From: Bolinopsis microptera
Taxonomy: Eukaryota > Ctenophora > Tentaculata > Lobata > Bolinopsidae
Direction: 5' to 3'
DNA length: 64,000 nt
Assembly: GCF_026151205.1 (NCBI RefSeq)
Contig: NC_087074.1
Location: 11,255,226-11,319,225 of the forward strand
The first letter of the stretch is position 1. Each line of letters begins with the position of its first letter. Of the stretch, positions 21,610 through 34,514 are shown one piece after another. A program made the translations under genes and the position numbers. Below the pieces are notes generated by a model, which had not been told where the DNA came from, did no database searches, and saw nothing but the letters and a program-made list of their open reading frames with translations.

Positions 21610-23700
21610 TCAATAACCTGCATAGTTGAAAAGTTGATTGATGTAGTTTCGATAAACAGGCGTCGTTCAACTCCACTCATTTCGTTTCAAGCTGGAATGT
21701 AGTATTGTTTAGTGTAGGTTTGTTCATGTACCTCTCATCATCAAAAGGTTTCAACTTATACAGCATCGATAACATCATCTAACAAAGCTTTTTGAACAGC
21801 TTAAGATTCAGTTAAAATTACATTATTCAGATACATTTTGTGAAATGAAACATTGTCAGCCTGTATTTAATTAATTATAATAATTATGGTAATTTAGCTA
21901 AAAATCAAACCATTTGAGTTTTCATTGTTATCAAAATAATGTCGATCTAAATTCGTCTTAATCTGCATGGCTGTGAGCGGATCGAAGTCTTTTAACAAAC
22001 CACACAAGCTTCTTTCATCAAGAAGATTCTTGAAGTGATTCGCATGTACACAGAGTCTTAGCTGTCTTAGCTAGTTCTGGGTCCATAAACATGTCACCTT
22101 CTTTCTAATGGTGATTGTCAAGTTTGTTCAGCAACATAATTCAGAATTGCAGAAATTATTTGAATCTACTAGAGATGAAATGGCTTAAATAACAAGCAAT
22201 AGATGTTTTTGATTGAAATAAATTTTCGTGCACATACAGAATGAATGGTTAATAATTTAATATATAGTGAAACAAATTTTTAGTGAAACAAATTTAAAAT
22301 TTTATCCTTTATTTTACAATCATAATATAATAATATTTATAAGCCTCCGTTTTGAAAGTTTTAAATTTTAATACATTCACATTTCTATTTAAAATTCAAT
22401 TTTATGTACAAGTCAATAACTGGCCGCCAAAGCCGCGCATTCTTGAAAACAGGATTAACTTGATTATAGTTATACGACTATGTAAATTAAAAACTATCCG
22501 TGGTTTTTTCTTTTAAATAAATAAATTATAATTTTACCTAAGTCCAAAGCCAGCTTTGAAAAATTTACTATTAAATCATAATATATCGTCAACTTTAAAT
22601 ATTTACAATGCAACAATTCATTAATCTGTAAACACGCGTACTCCAGCCCCTAAACGCATAAATTGTTATGCGGCGCGGCTCAAGCCGCGCACGCACGTAT
22701 TATTTTATACTGTTTGCTTTCTAATAAATATCGTGCCAATGTGTACGTCTAAATTGTAAACGTTCATGTTTTGTGTAAAGTGAATCCAATTGGGACTAGT
22801 GACAAGGATAAGGACCCAAGTGCCTGTACGGCTTTTTCGGGCCCCTGTGGACCACTACTCTTGAAATCACTCTACAACATTGAACATCTATATCTACTAC
22901 GTCATTTGGCAATTATTGTCATTAATCTAACTTTCTAATTAATTGCCGAGGGGGAAGAGTAAACGCTTCACATTAAAATTCAATATACAAAATTCAAAAC
23001 CATCAATACGGTATTAAATATTATGGACAAGTCTATAGATCTATTTCGTAGTCATATATTCACATGATTTGCTTTATATTATATTATCTTAATACTGTAA
23101 TGAAGTACAGTAGGATTTGTGTTTCGAGAAAGAAAGGTTGCGGTCAAATTATTAAAAAAAGTAAACAAAAGTCCATCAGGGACTCCGTGGAGTCGAAAAA
23201 GGTACACGGCTGCTGTCTGGTGCTGCTAGGCATTTATTGATCAAGATGTTTTATTGTATTGATTTATAATGATTCTATTGTTCGTGACTAATCAAGTTCT
23301 AAGTGGAGGTATAAAGTGCTGCTCAAGATACTTCGTCATCTCATGTCCAGTATAATGATTAAGATAGTATACAATGCAGTTTTAGTAGTTGACCCATACA
23401 GTTAAGTCCGTCATAACTCACAATCGTTAAGTCGTCGGTCAATTGTCAAAGTCGTTGTGTGTTTATTCGTTGAGATATCAGTAAGATAAGATGTTACGCG
23501 CGCGCGCGTTTAATCCCGTCGACGTGAGATGTGACAATGAAAACGCCATAGAGTTATTATTTTCGCGCGTTACGTAGAGTTTACCAGTGTGTAATACTAG
23601 TTAACACTGGGTGTACACTGAGTGTAAGTGTAAGTTTCATATACAAGCCGTTGAATATTTCCAATTTTGAGTGTATCGTGAGCATGTTTTACAGTGCGAT
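21610..23700. other. Intergenic, AT-rich, no gene seen
   Basis: Long A/T tracts, a small GC palindrome GGCGCGGCTCAAGCCGCGC at about 22672-22690, and a CGCGCGCGCG tract near 23498. A (TA)n microsatellite at about 23724-23741 may be the 3' tail of the minus-strand LINE that begins at 23837. Confidence 0.6.
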
Positions 23701-23836
23701 TGCTCGGTACTAGTGTGTTTGTGTATATATATATATATATCATTTGTGGAGTATGGTGTAAGTAATGTTTTTGGTTGGAGTGCAGTGGTTATATGTATGA
23801 GAAAAGATATATGGTCATTTTAGTAACTCACATAAA

Positions 23837-25030
23837 TCAGAACTTGAGCTCATTTGTGGCAAAATTAAGCTCACACCAATCAAGTGTATCATGCTTGAAT
23901 TGCAATTCTCGTAAGGCAATTTTCAGTATATTCTTAAACCCGTTTGTCGGAGTATTAAAACTTATCTTACTTGATGTTTGTCGACAGCTGTTCCACATGT
24001 AGGATGATTGGTAGATGAATTGTGAGGATGGTTGTGATGTAATGAAATAATCCTCTCGTCGTGGTGACCTGTTAAATGATGAGTACAGTGATAATGGTTC
24101 CTCTAACTTATTAATTTTGAATAGTTCTAAGAGACAAGTGTACTTGTACAGATTGTGAACCGTCAACAACCTGTGGGTTTTAAACAAGGGCTTGGAGTGT
24201 TCTTTTTGGTAAAAGTCCACCCCCAGTCTTTGCTTATCAACAGGTCGTGTTCGGGCACACGTTTTAAACTTCTCTAGGTAAGCTTCTCTATCCCCAAACA
24301 GAATTCTTATACACTTTTTCTGTGTTTTAAAGATAGGTTCAAGTCGGTTATTGCTAATACCACCCCACACAGATATTCCAAATCCTAAATGTGATTCAAA
24401 TAGAGTATGATATAAATCATTATAATACTGCTTTGGGACAATGTGTCGTATTCTGCACAGCTTTCCTACTTCGCATTTAAGTTTTGAGTTAAGTGACTGC
24501 GTATGTGATTTCCAGTTAAGTTGGTCGTCAATAATAACGCCTAGAAATTTAGCTTCTTGAACTCTTTTAATAACTACATTATTTAAAGTTAGTATGTTCT
24601 CGTCATTTTCTACTTCCTCTTTGGCCCGTGAGGGTTTAAAATGAATAAAACAACATTTCTTAATGTTAATATGTAATAAGTTTAGTTTCATATACTTGTA
24701 CACAAATGATAGAACTTCATTTCCTTTTTCGTATAGTCTTTTGACACATGTGTCTTCTATAAATATGTTAGTGTCGTCGGCAAATAGTATAAACTTTCCT
24801 ATAATTGATGAGTTACGGATGTCATTAATATAAATAATAAAAAGTAAGGGACCAAGACAGCTCCCCTGCGGCACTCCATAGACTACTGGAAGTTTCTCGG
24901 ATTCTTCACCTAATACCGAGACATACTGGTATCTGTTCGACAGGTAACTTGCTATAAGGTTATTTGCATTTCCACGGATTCCATAATTTTCTAACTTATA
25001 TGTAGACCAAGGTCTGTGCACGGGATGCTT
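23837..25030 (-). CDS. LINE reverse transcriptase, 5'-truncated, frame intact (about 394 codons)
   Basis: An uninterrupted frame holds the C-terminal half of a jockey/CR1-type RT: YGIRGNANNLIASYLSNRYQ, VYGVPQGSCLGPLLFIIYIN (motif B), FILFADDTNIF (catalytic FADD, motif C), HINIKKCCFIHF (motif D) and KFLGVIIDDQLNWKSHT (motif E), then the thumb and a C-terminal extension ending NFATNELKF. The endonuclease and RT motif A are absent because the copy starts at about 25021-25030 without a normal start codon. The intact frame suggests a fairly recent insertion. A fragment of a sibling copy is at 28370-28555. Confidence 0.85.
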   Translation of the reverse strand, partial: KHPVHRPWSTYKLENYGIRGNANNLIASYLSNRYQYVSVLGEESEKLPVVYGVPQGSCLGPLLFIIYINDIRNSSIIGKFILFADDTNIFIEDTCVKRLYEKGNEVLSFVYKYMKLNLLHINIKKCCFIHFKPSRAKEEVENDENILTLNNVVIKRVQEAKFLGVIIDDQLNWKSHTQSLNSKLKCEVGKLCRIRHIVPKQYYNDLYHTLFESHLGFGISVWGGISNNRLEPIFKTQKKCIRILFGDREAYLEKFKTCARTRPVDKQRLGVDFYQKEHSKPLFKTHRLLTVHNLYKYTCLLELFKINKLEEPLSLYSSFNRSPRREDYFITSQPSSQFIYQSSYMWNSCRQTSSKISFNTPTNGFKNILKIALRELQFKHDTLDWCELNFATNELKF

Positions 25031-25210
25031 CCTGGAAGAATCCAGTTCTTTTAGCGGGGCACCCTACCTAAAGATGTAACTAAACAATACATATTGTAGT
25101 TTGACTACTTCTTTGAAACAATCAAAGAATGGGGGAGCTAAGGGAATGATTGCTCAAAACGAATGATATCTTCATGAATTCAATGCAGCATCTATACATT
25201 TATTCGAAAT

Positions 25211-25640
25211 TAGTGATGGATGAGGGGGCTTAAGTCAGGCATTCCTGACATTTACTCTTCTACTATTTATAAATTCAAAATCATGTTAAGAAGATAGCAG
25301 CAACTAATCTATATTATTTACAGTGCTCTATTTTATGTGTACTGAAGAGTGCCTTTACAATATTCCACTTTGTGGTGTAGATTTCCTCCATATCCAACAG
25401 GCAACACTGAATGAGTGATGGATGAGGGGGTTTAAGTCAGGTGTTCCTGACATGTATTCAAAATTGCATTGAGAAGATAGCAGTAACTAATCTATATTAT
25501 TTACAGTGCTCTATTTATGTACTGAAGGGTACCTTTACAATATTTCAGTTTGTGGTAGGGTTCCTCCACATCCAACAGGTAACACGGAATGAGTGATGGA
25601 TGAGGGGGTTTAAGTCAGGCATTCCTGTCAAAAGATCTAT
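25211..25640. repeat. Long-period tandem repeat, units of 202 and 178 bp plus a partial third
   Basis: AGTGATGGATGAGGGGG starts at 25212, 25414 and 25592. It is followed each time by TTAAGTCAGG and, in the two full units, by CTAATCTATATTATTTACAG and a CATATCCAACAGG/CACATCCAACAGG block. The third unit stops after CATTCCTG. Confidence 0.85.
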
Positions 25641-26730
25641 AATTAATCTTGTAAGGGTACCATACAGTAGACATTTTATTGTTGATTGTGAACCAAAAGT
25701 TAATTCATACCCACAATCGTTAAATTATAAATCCAAATAGTCATATAAGCAATGCAATACTAAATTGGTGAAATTGTATTAACAAAAGGTAATCAGCCAA
25801 GTAAAGGTATCTCAACAATATAACATTGAAGTATTAGAAATGGCACTCTACTATTATAAAACACTTTACTGTGCTGTTTTAAACAATATTATATGAAATT
25901 AAGCCAGAGAAGGCATGAACTTCAGAAAAGGACAAAACACTACCGGTACAAAAACTTAAATGAGTTTCAGGGAAGGGTTACTAAAATTTTACGGTAGCGC
26001 TCGATTTTATTCAAAAAATTTCAAAGTGCTCAGCACCACGAAAAATATAATTTTTTCTTCCGCTTTCAAAACTTGTTTTTACGCTGAAAAACTATCAAAT
26101 AGTATTATTGAACAGTATTAAAACACTTTGTGGGCAAAAATATTTCATTGTGGGTGTGTAAAGAGCCGAAAAAATTTAGCGCGCAAAAAAACATTTTTTT
26201 TGGGAGGTTTTTTAAAATTTTGACCAGGTAAACTCTTGTGTATGCCTATTATATTGGTATCAACTAGTGCGGCAAATAAAAATGTACAAGAAACCAAAAT
26301 ATCTAAGCTTTTCGATTGAATTAACCTGTCGAAATTTCTAAAAAACCTCAAAAAATGGCCATTTTTGGGGCCAAAAATCGGTTTTTTCAAAATAAAACCA
26401 GGTAACCCCATTTTAAACACTTCTAACCACTTTTAATCGATTCTACGGTCAAAAATACGTCTTTTAAGATGGGTCTGGTGATTTTAGTGTATCTAGCAGA
26501 CAAAGCCCGTAAGAGCCTTTACTAACTGGGTCGCGCGCGCATCAAATAATGCTTCTCGCAACCACTTCGGTAGATCGGCGAGATGCACCACTGTGCCTCA
26601 CCGAGCTGCGAAGGATTGACATCGTGAATCAATGCTAGGTCTTACTGGGCCGCGCTCAGCCTGTCATTCCGCCAAATCTTTATGTTAATGAACATAATAG
26701 CCTGGGGTCCTCAGGTAATGCTAGGTCTAT
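25640..26730. other. Intergenic stretch, nothing recognised
   Basis: AT-rich with homopurine A tracts (AAAAAATTT) near 26150-26400. The minus-strand frame at 26145-26420 is low complexity and not supported. Confidence 0.5.
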
Positions 26731-26734
26731 CTTA

Positions 26735-26925
26735 TAGGTACAGTTTCTAGTAGTAGTAGTACCGCCGTACTGTCCAAAGTAAAGTGGGTGTCATGTGATC
26801 CACCGTACCGTCCAACCTTTTTGGAAACTACCGCCGTACCGTCCTCCGCTGTACCGTCCTCCGCTGTACCGTCCACCGCCGCAGTGACTTCCGCCGCTGC
26901 GTCCTATACCCATTCCCACAACACG
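26735..26925 (-). repeat. Dispersed GC-rich repeat, copy 2
   Basis: Inverted relative to the copy at 14195-14368. It has one additional GGACGGTAC... unit and ends in the same CTAGTAGTAGTAGTAC block. Confidence 0.8.
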
Positions 26926-26929
26926 ACGT

Positions 26930-28250
26930 AGGGTAGTACCTTATCTAACTTTTGCGAAAGTGTTACAAACTAGCAGTGTTCTCACAACAAAAACTGTGCC
27001 GGTCCGCGGTACTTGATTCATGATTTTATAATTTTCAGAGTGGCAAGAAGCGGTGGAATAAAATACATAACATACTTTTGGCACTTGAGTCATGGATCGG
27101 GAAAAATTATAATATTTAAAAATTTATTTGAGATGACGACTAATAATAATGACTGTTGGAATTGGAAACTTTTTTGCGATAAAATTTGCGTAAACAGTTC
27201 AAATAAATAGAACGGGGTTATCTAATTTTAAATAAAAGTTTAATCGGCAACTAAAACGAGATTTAGCAAAAGTTTAATGTGAACACGTGAGGATGTGGTT
27301 TATATTTGGCATGAAAGTTTTATAATTCCTCAGTTCATTTCATTCGGTGCGTACTCAGTATTGCCACTGGTGTGGCTTGTTTTGCTCTGCTCGCAATGAA
27401 ATTTACAGGTTGTAAAGTGTGAGTACAATGTACAACTACAAAATTAAAATTAGCCCCGCCTGCCCGCCAGATACCATATATCTCTGATTCTAGCTAATGC
27501 CTAATGACTCCCTTCATACTTATAGTTGCTCGAATCTATATTACGTAAGTACGTAGCGTAGCCACTAGTGTCCACATGTTATGCAATATGACTACGCACT
27601 ATCATTTTTGCATTGTGGCATGGCTGCGGCTGCAAGTTCTGCATTCTGGTTATTTTTACGTCACAATTCAAACAGACTATGACTATTTGTAATATAGAGG
27701 CTATTACGGGCATGAATTAAATGTTTTGCTCGATACGCTAAAAGACTCCGGATACACCTTAAACGTATTTTTAATCGTACAATCGTTTAAAAGTGGTAAT
27801 GGAATGATTGCAGATTAAGTTTCCCGGGTAAAATCGCGGTCGCAATTTTTTGGCCAAAAATATATAAAATAATTTAAATATATTAAATATAACTCTGACC
27901 AAAAATTCATTTTAAATGGAATCAAAATTTTAGGTGCGCCGCGCATATTTTCGAACATTTACACCGTAGTTTGAAAATCGAGCGCTAAAGCAAATACTGT
28001 CATATTTTCACAAGATTACCTTAGTAGTTTCTTAGTGTTATTGTTGCATTTCAATTTTCAAAACTCCTTTTCACTTTATTTGGTTATCTTTTTGATGTGT
28101 AATTTGATTACTAACTCTGTTTTTAAGTATTCTTATTGATGATGTGGAGTACCCATTCATACTATTTCATATCGTTTTTATCATATGCTTTATCCTCTAA
28201 AGTCGGCTCTATTTGTGACATACTTCTACGTAAATTACGTTTACACTGTT
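26930..28250. other. Intergenic stretch, nothing recognised
   Basis: AT-rich, no frame with splice context or a family motif. Confidence 0.5.
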
Positions 28251-28256
28251 TGAAAC

Positions 28257-28362
28257 TAATTGTCAGTGATTTAGTCTTATGGAAACCTATGCATGATAGA
28301 GTGCAGCAAGGCCGACCAAGACAAAGCTACTTGTCTATGTTACTGAAGGAAGTTGAGTACAA
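28257..28362 (+). pseudogene. Short LINE ORF2 C-terminal fragment
   Basis: SDLVLWKPMHDRVQQGRPRQ followed by SYLSMLLKEVE matches the segment at 21400-21495 almost exactly. It starts and stops abruptly, and at its end abuts a LINE fragment of a different family in the opposite orientation. Confidence 0.8.
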
Positions 28363-28369
28363 GCAATGA

Positions 28370-28555
28370 GTACAAACAGTAGCGGTTCATACACAGATCC
28401 TTGAGGTAATCCAACTAGAACAGGTAGTTTATCAGATTCCTCACCTAAAACTGAAACGTACTGCCGGCTGTTAGTAAGGTAACTTTCAATAAGCTTATTT
28501 GCATTACCTCTTATTCCATATGTGTCAAGTTTGATGAGGAGTTTATAAGTGCAAA
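28370..28555 (-). pseudogene. Fragment of the jockey/CR1-type LINE RT
   Basis: TYGIRGNANKLIESYLTN, YVSVLGEESDKLPVLVGL and PQGSVYEPLLFVL correspond to the start of the RT frame at 25021-24830. The YVGVPQGSCLGP motif is altered (GSVYEP). Only RT motif B surroundings survive. Confidence 0.8.
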
Positions 28556-28769
28556 TATGTAATAAACTACCAAGCAATTTAGCTCTTAAACTGGAAAGTT
28601 GTCTCCTTGAAGCTAGAAGAGCCACTATGACATATTGATAAAATAAAGTTAAATTAAGAAAACAAAGATCTTATTTCATAGCAACCTGCAACAATCAATG
28701 CCTACATATTAAGTTCGGATATATATCCATAATCATTATTACCATTCCACATAAGTGGTTTTATTATAT

Positions 28770-28880
28770 ATTATAGTTCATTAATTAGTGTTATATATGT
28801 TATATAATAACACTAATTATATATATTAAATTTATATATTATATATAACACTAATTGTATATAATAATTAGTGTCTAAAT
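28770..28880. repeat. AT-rich palindromic cluster of ATTAGTGTTATA words
   Basis: ATTAGTGTTATATAT and its complement alternate four times, so the segment can form cruciforms. No target duplication seen. Confidence 0.7.
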
Positions 28881-29256
28881 GGTAAAATCATAAATTAATT
28901 TACAAATAAAGAAAACACAACTTTTGCTCTGCAAACTTGGCGCTGCTGATACTTGTTTAACACTTATAAGTTTGCATAAATGAGTTTGGTTTAAATACAA
29001 AACTACAGCATACATTACACTTTAATTGGTCTTCGAAAATAACAACTAAAAATTTAGCTGTACTTTTTTAATTACAGTACATGATAATATATATTGTTCA
29101 GCGATAAAGTAAAGTACTTTTGTTTTATTATTAAGTTGAAAATACAATAATTGCATAATCTGATCTATAATAATTAAATAATTACTTACTACTACCAACA
29201 ATCTTAACATATTGCTTATTCTAGTGGACATGGTTATCAAGAGAGTTAGCAGCTAG

Positions 29257-32200
29257 ATGTCCAAAGACTACCACAAAGATGACAACAAGCCAATCAAATT
29301 TCATGCCTGTGGTAATCTCCCAGTTGTATGCATATCAGAGGGTAGTGAATCCAGTGAGCAATTTGAGGACAATAATACTGACATGAAAGAGGTTGTAACA
29401 TTAGATGAACAAAACTGTGCTGCTATCAAAATTCAGGCCAGCTGGAGAAATTACCTAGTTCAACGAAATTTGAGGAGAGCACCATCACCTGAAGAAGAAG
29501 GATTCACAGATGAGCAATACCTCTCTGCTTTGATCATCCAAAACTTTTATCGTGACTACATCACGGAAAAGCGACTTAAAGTCAAACAAGAAAAAGCTGC
29601 TCAGGTGATCCAACATCATTACCGACAGTACTTAAGAAAAAGTGAGGAAGAGTTTGAGGCTGATTTGGAACGTGCTGCTCAAATTGCCCAACAAAGTTAT
29701 AATCAACTGCAGTCAGAAAATGAGAGCAACACTGCATTGATTGGCGATCCTAAGTCAAAGGATTCTCCAGTGATACCAAGCTCACACGAAGAAAAAAATT
29801 CCAATGAAGATGTTAGACAAAATGAAGCTGCAGTCACTATTCAAAGAAAGTATAAAAAGCGTTTAAGAATACAAAAGAAGAAGCTCTCTTTAGAAAAGAC
29901 GAATAAAGCAGCCATATCTATAAAAAAACAATTTCGAAAATATTACACAGAAAAGAATAATGCTGCTATCAAAATTCAGACTCAATACAGATATCATTTA
30001 GAAAACAAGAAAGCTATTGCTGCAGGTCTAGAAATTGATAACAATGCTGCTATCAAAATTCAGACTCAATACAGATCTCATTTAAAAAATAAGAAAGCTG
30101 TTGTTGCAGATCTAGAAAACAAGAAAGCTATTGCTGCATGTCTAGAAATCAAGAACAATGCTGCTACCAAAATTCAGAGTAAATACAGATCTCATTTAGA
30201 AAACAAAAAAGCTATTTCTGCAGATTTAGACACCAAGAAGAACAACATGGAATATTCTTTTGATCCTATTTCTTTTGACGACATTACAAAATCATCTGAT
30301 GATGAATATTATATGCCTGAGATAGCTGCAATTACCATACAAAAACACTATAAGAGTCACTATGCAAAACGAGTTTCTGCTGCTACCTTGATCCAAAATG
30401 AGTTTAGATCTTACAAGAAGTTTAAGACAAGGAATGAGGCTCAGGATTTGAGTGAAGTAAATGAAAAATGTCTTTCCAGCCAGGATACTGAAGAACAAAA
30501 AGCTGTAACACTCATTCAGAGGCAATATAGAGCTCATCTTATACATGTGCACTTGTCAGAGAAAAGGAGTAGGGACAACTTGCATGACAGTCAAGAATCT
30601 TATAGTTTGGCCAATAATATAGAGAAAGATGATGAACATATTGATACTGCCAGTTCTCTTGAGCAAAGCATAAGTCTGGTATTGGGCGACGAAGATATAA
30701 AATCTGTAACCAGAAGACCAGGTGAAGAGGAAGATGAGATCGTGGTTGATGACAGAACAACAGTGTATGGTGACTCCACTATTCAATTTGAGACGACAAC
30801 TGGAATGAACAATCGTGGCTCAATATATAAAAAAATGGTTGATGATATTCCGTCAACAGGTGATGCAGATGGGGCATCAATTGATGACGATATTATTAAT
30901 TGGCACAAGAGTTTATCAACTAAGGTACCTAGCCATGGAATAAGGCCGTCCCCAAAAGCACCTGGTCCAGAACCTGCACCATCAAGAGAGCCCGAGTTTA
31001 ATATTGAACCTAGACGCAACTTTGACAAAAAATGGCCTGAATCAAAGAAAAATCAGCAACAAAAAGTCAAAGATTCACCACGAAAAAAACAAGTCCAAGC
31101 ATCACTAGAGATGAAAAGGGTTCAGCGAAAAAATGAAAAAAATAAGCGAAAAGACATTTATCATTTGAGTAATTTACGAAAGCAAGCACCAAACCCAAAA
31201 TTCACCGAAGCTATCGATAAAAAACAAGAGAATGGTCCAAAGAAAGTAAAAAAATCAGATACTCCACAGATTAAACAGGTTTTTATTCTCTAGCTTGAAT
31301 TTTAATTGATTTAAAAAAGTTGAAGTTGACAGAACAAAAATGTATAGCACATTCTTCCACTTAGCTCCACGAAGTCTTTGTTTCCAGAAATATAATTAAT
31401 ATAGAAAACACAGTCATCTACCGGTGACGGATGACTATTGTGAAGGTTGGTATATTTTGTTATCGTGTCAATATTATAGTCTACTACAGCATGTATTCCC
31501 TAAGGTTGAACTAATATTACTAATACTATATTACATATATTTAAAGTTCTTTCCATCCCAGAACCACCAGTCTAACGACATTACATCAGAATCGGAAATA
31601 CTGGATCCCCGCGAGACAACTGAAGAGGATTCTTCACCTATTGTAAGTTTCTTTTATAACTATCAACTATGTTTGGTTGTTCCTGACCCTATAAAGCAAC
31701 TAATAAGATATCATCTCTAATTATTTGAACAACTAATGGTAATTTGAACCGCCCTAGTTACTATGCGTAGGTACTGTTTTGCTAATTCCAGACTACAAGG
31801 CAGTGTATTGTGTGGAGTAAGTCGCTCAACGTACGTGCTTTTTATTAACTTATTGTATCTACGACCACCAACCTAATATAATATATTGGCTAATAAAAAC
31901 TGTTTCAGAACATACTCTCAGTGGAGACCCGAGAAGAAACCCCGCCATCGTTAGTTAAATAAATTAGTAAATTTTAACCTTTCCCTATTAGTTTACAGTA
32001 CTCTAAACTAGTCCTAATGGAATTTCCTTATTGTAACACTAGCATCTTCGTTATTCACTGTATACTGTATATATTGTACCAACAAACAAATTATTGATTA
32101 ACGGTTTAAACATATTTTGAACAATTCAGGGCATTAGAAGAAGAAGACACGGCTCTGAAGGCTGTTACATCAGCGTTGATAACTGACAATCAGGGCGCAG

Positions 32201-34370
32201 TCCTTAAACCATCTAACAACATCAATCTCCAATACTCAAAATCAACACACCCAAATGAGAACAAGACGCACCACAGGGCGGAGCAAGTTCAGGACGCGCT
32301 TGGTGGGAGAGTTGCGCGGCGTCTCTCTGATCAAGTTCAGGACGCGCTTGGTGGGAGAGTTGCGCGGCGTCTCTCTGATCAGTCTTCTCTGGGTAGTGGT
32401 ACCCAACAGATCACTTCTAACAACACTTCCAGCAATAAAGTTAGTTTATGATTTATAATGATAAATTAGTAACCGTGAAGTAAGTTTTATATTTCTGGCT
32501 TGTCCAATATTAACTTAACTTCGGCTCAATGTGCCACGTTTTAGCAGTTTAATGTGTTCAGTTGTACATCACTACCAACAAAATATTAGATACGGGATTA
32601 ATTGTTGCCTAATTAAACCCGTTAATACAGTAAATTTGTACAAGTAGACGCTTAAGAGCACGTCATGTTATTGAGTTCGCACATCATAGTTTTGGTTTAT
32701 AAGCCGCCGTGTTCCGATCACCAATGAAAGGCTTAAATGTAACCAATCATTCTCTATAATATGTCACACCGGTCTCTATCTGTGTATTACTTACAAGAGG
32801 TAGCGATCAATTAACCGTTAAAATGATGTTAAATAGGGAGATGTATTGCACATGTTGTGAGTTACTGTGTCACGTATTTGGTTACTCTGTATGTGAGTGT
32901 TGCCATGGTAACGCAGGATCAATGATCTCTTTATTCAGGTAGCTTTAGGGTCGCTGGACAGTTACGCAGTACAGAACATGCTCAAACGCAACCACCTTCT
33001 CACCAGACAGGTTACTGTTAATTAGCTCTCTTTAATTATTAGTTTATAATTAAGTTATATAACTAGTTAATTGTAATCCGTTAATTAACTGTGCAACTTG
33101 GAGTTTAAATTGACTGATTTTGACTGCCAGTCTTCTAGAGCTAGTAGATTACAGCTATACAATGTATATTCGTCTCAAGTATTAGTAGAATAACAAGTAA
33201 GCAGAGTAATATTATGTAACTAACTGACCTACCATAGGGCTCACTTAATATAATTTAGTTAAGACCCCCTATACTAGTCCTTTGAGTACCACATCACATC
33301 ACCACATCTTCCATTAACATTTTTAAAAGCTTGCTGGATCTAAATATGATGCATATTTTCTACTTGTAAATTTGTCAAGTAGAACACAAGTGTAAATTGT
33401 TTGCGGTGTGTCATAGCTGAGATTTCAATGGCAATTTGTCAGCGGATTGGCTGATATTTTGTGAATAACATGAAATCCTTGAACATGCATGTAATCATAA
33501 ATCAATGTAATATTAATGCTTAGTAGTTCGTGTTTCAGAAAAATGACAATCAGTCCTACCTACAAACTTACCTGAAACAGATGAACGTGATTAAGAGACC
33601 GTAAGTTATATTGTTTATCGTACTTTTCAGGAGGTATTTGAAATGATTTTCTCTCTGTTACTCATATTTGCAATCCGATACTTACATTAACAAATATTCT
33701 CTCGTTAAACGCTCCAGTATATTACAAGGTTGGATTTTGATAATGAATCTAACAATCATCATTGTTAGATTCGTTATCAATTTATGATTTACGTCATGCA
33801 TAATTGAGTATATTTCTGGGTATACTTCTGCAATGCAGCCTTGAATTATTGTGAAGCCTCATTGCCGGATCATAAAACAAGTTCGACCACACGATGAGAA
33901 ATTGGTATAGTGCTTCTGACCCTGGTCATTAGGAAAGTTCTACAAAATAAATTGTTATTTACGGCTATAATCTATTGTTTTGTAACATTATAATTTTCAG
34001 TTCCCGAGAGATGATCTCCATAAATCAAGAGACTACTACTAATAAGCAGCGTCAGGTTAGCCTTCAGAATCAGTATTTATTTCTTCTTTCTTACATTTAT
34101 ATCTCAATATTATATACCATGTGGTGGTAGGTGACCCTGACACAATAATATACAACAAGTATCTGGTATAGTGGGACACCCTGTTAATACCTGAAATACG
34201 CGAGAAGAACGTTTACACTAGGCGTATTAATAGGCGTATACGTGTGCAGAAAACAAATCGTATACCATTTATTAATCGTACCATTTATTTACGATATCAA
34301 ATTTTGAAGTTTATTTTGAACTTGCTGATATCGAAAAAATTTGTTTCAGACCAGAATTACAAAATATTAA
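29257..34370 (+). CDS. Multi-IQ-motif (calmodulin-binding) protein, eight exons, about 887 aa
   Basis: A large first coding exon (29257-31278) is followed by 31562-31642, 31909-31949, 32130-32439, 32939-33010, 33539-33600, 34001-34055 and 34350-34370. Every junction has GT..AG borders and compatible phase; the last exon ends TRITKY-stop. Residues about 50-430 carry 11-12 IQ motifs (such as AAIKIQASWRNYL, SALIIQNFYRDYI, AAQVIQHHYRQYL, AAIKIQTQYRSHL), the consensus for apo-calmodulin or light-chain binding. Three IQ units near residues 230-320 are recent copies with nearly identical linkers (ENKKAIAA). The acidic middle and the Lys/Pro-rich part are likely disordered. Exon 4 contains a perfect 48-bp tandem duplication (QVQDALGGRVARRLSD twice). 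The first donor (GTTTTT) is weak; without splicing there the frame ends at 31293. A cytoskeletal or ciliary scaffold is plausible but unproven. Confidence 0.8.
33737..33780. repeat. Short hairpin in an intron of the IQ-motif gene
   Basis: TTGATAATGAATCTAACAAT pairs with ATTGTTAGATTCGTTATCAA with one mismatch. It lies between exons 6 and 7. Confidence 0.75.
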
Positions 34371-34503
34371 AACAAGTCAAACAATTCCTCTCAGTTTTAA
34401 GATTTTAAGGACAATACAAAAGTGAAGTGACGCACTATAAACTTATAAAGTATAAAACAAAAGTAATGTTGAGCAGAAACGGCCCAGATTTCTATAATCT
34501 CGA

Positions 34504-34509
34504 AATAAA
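34504..34509 (+). terminator. AATAAA polyadenylation signal of the IQ-motif gene
   Basis: The first AATAAA after the terminal exon, 134 bp past the stop at 34370. Confidence 0.4.
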
Positions 34510-34514
34510 GCCAA

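Noticed and set aside
30292-31028. Four minus-strand frames
   Set aside because: Antisense shadows of the IQ-motif exon.
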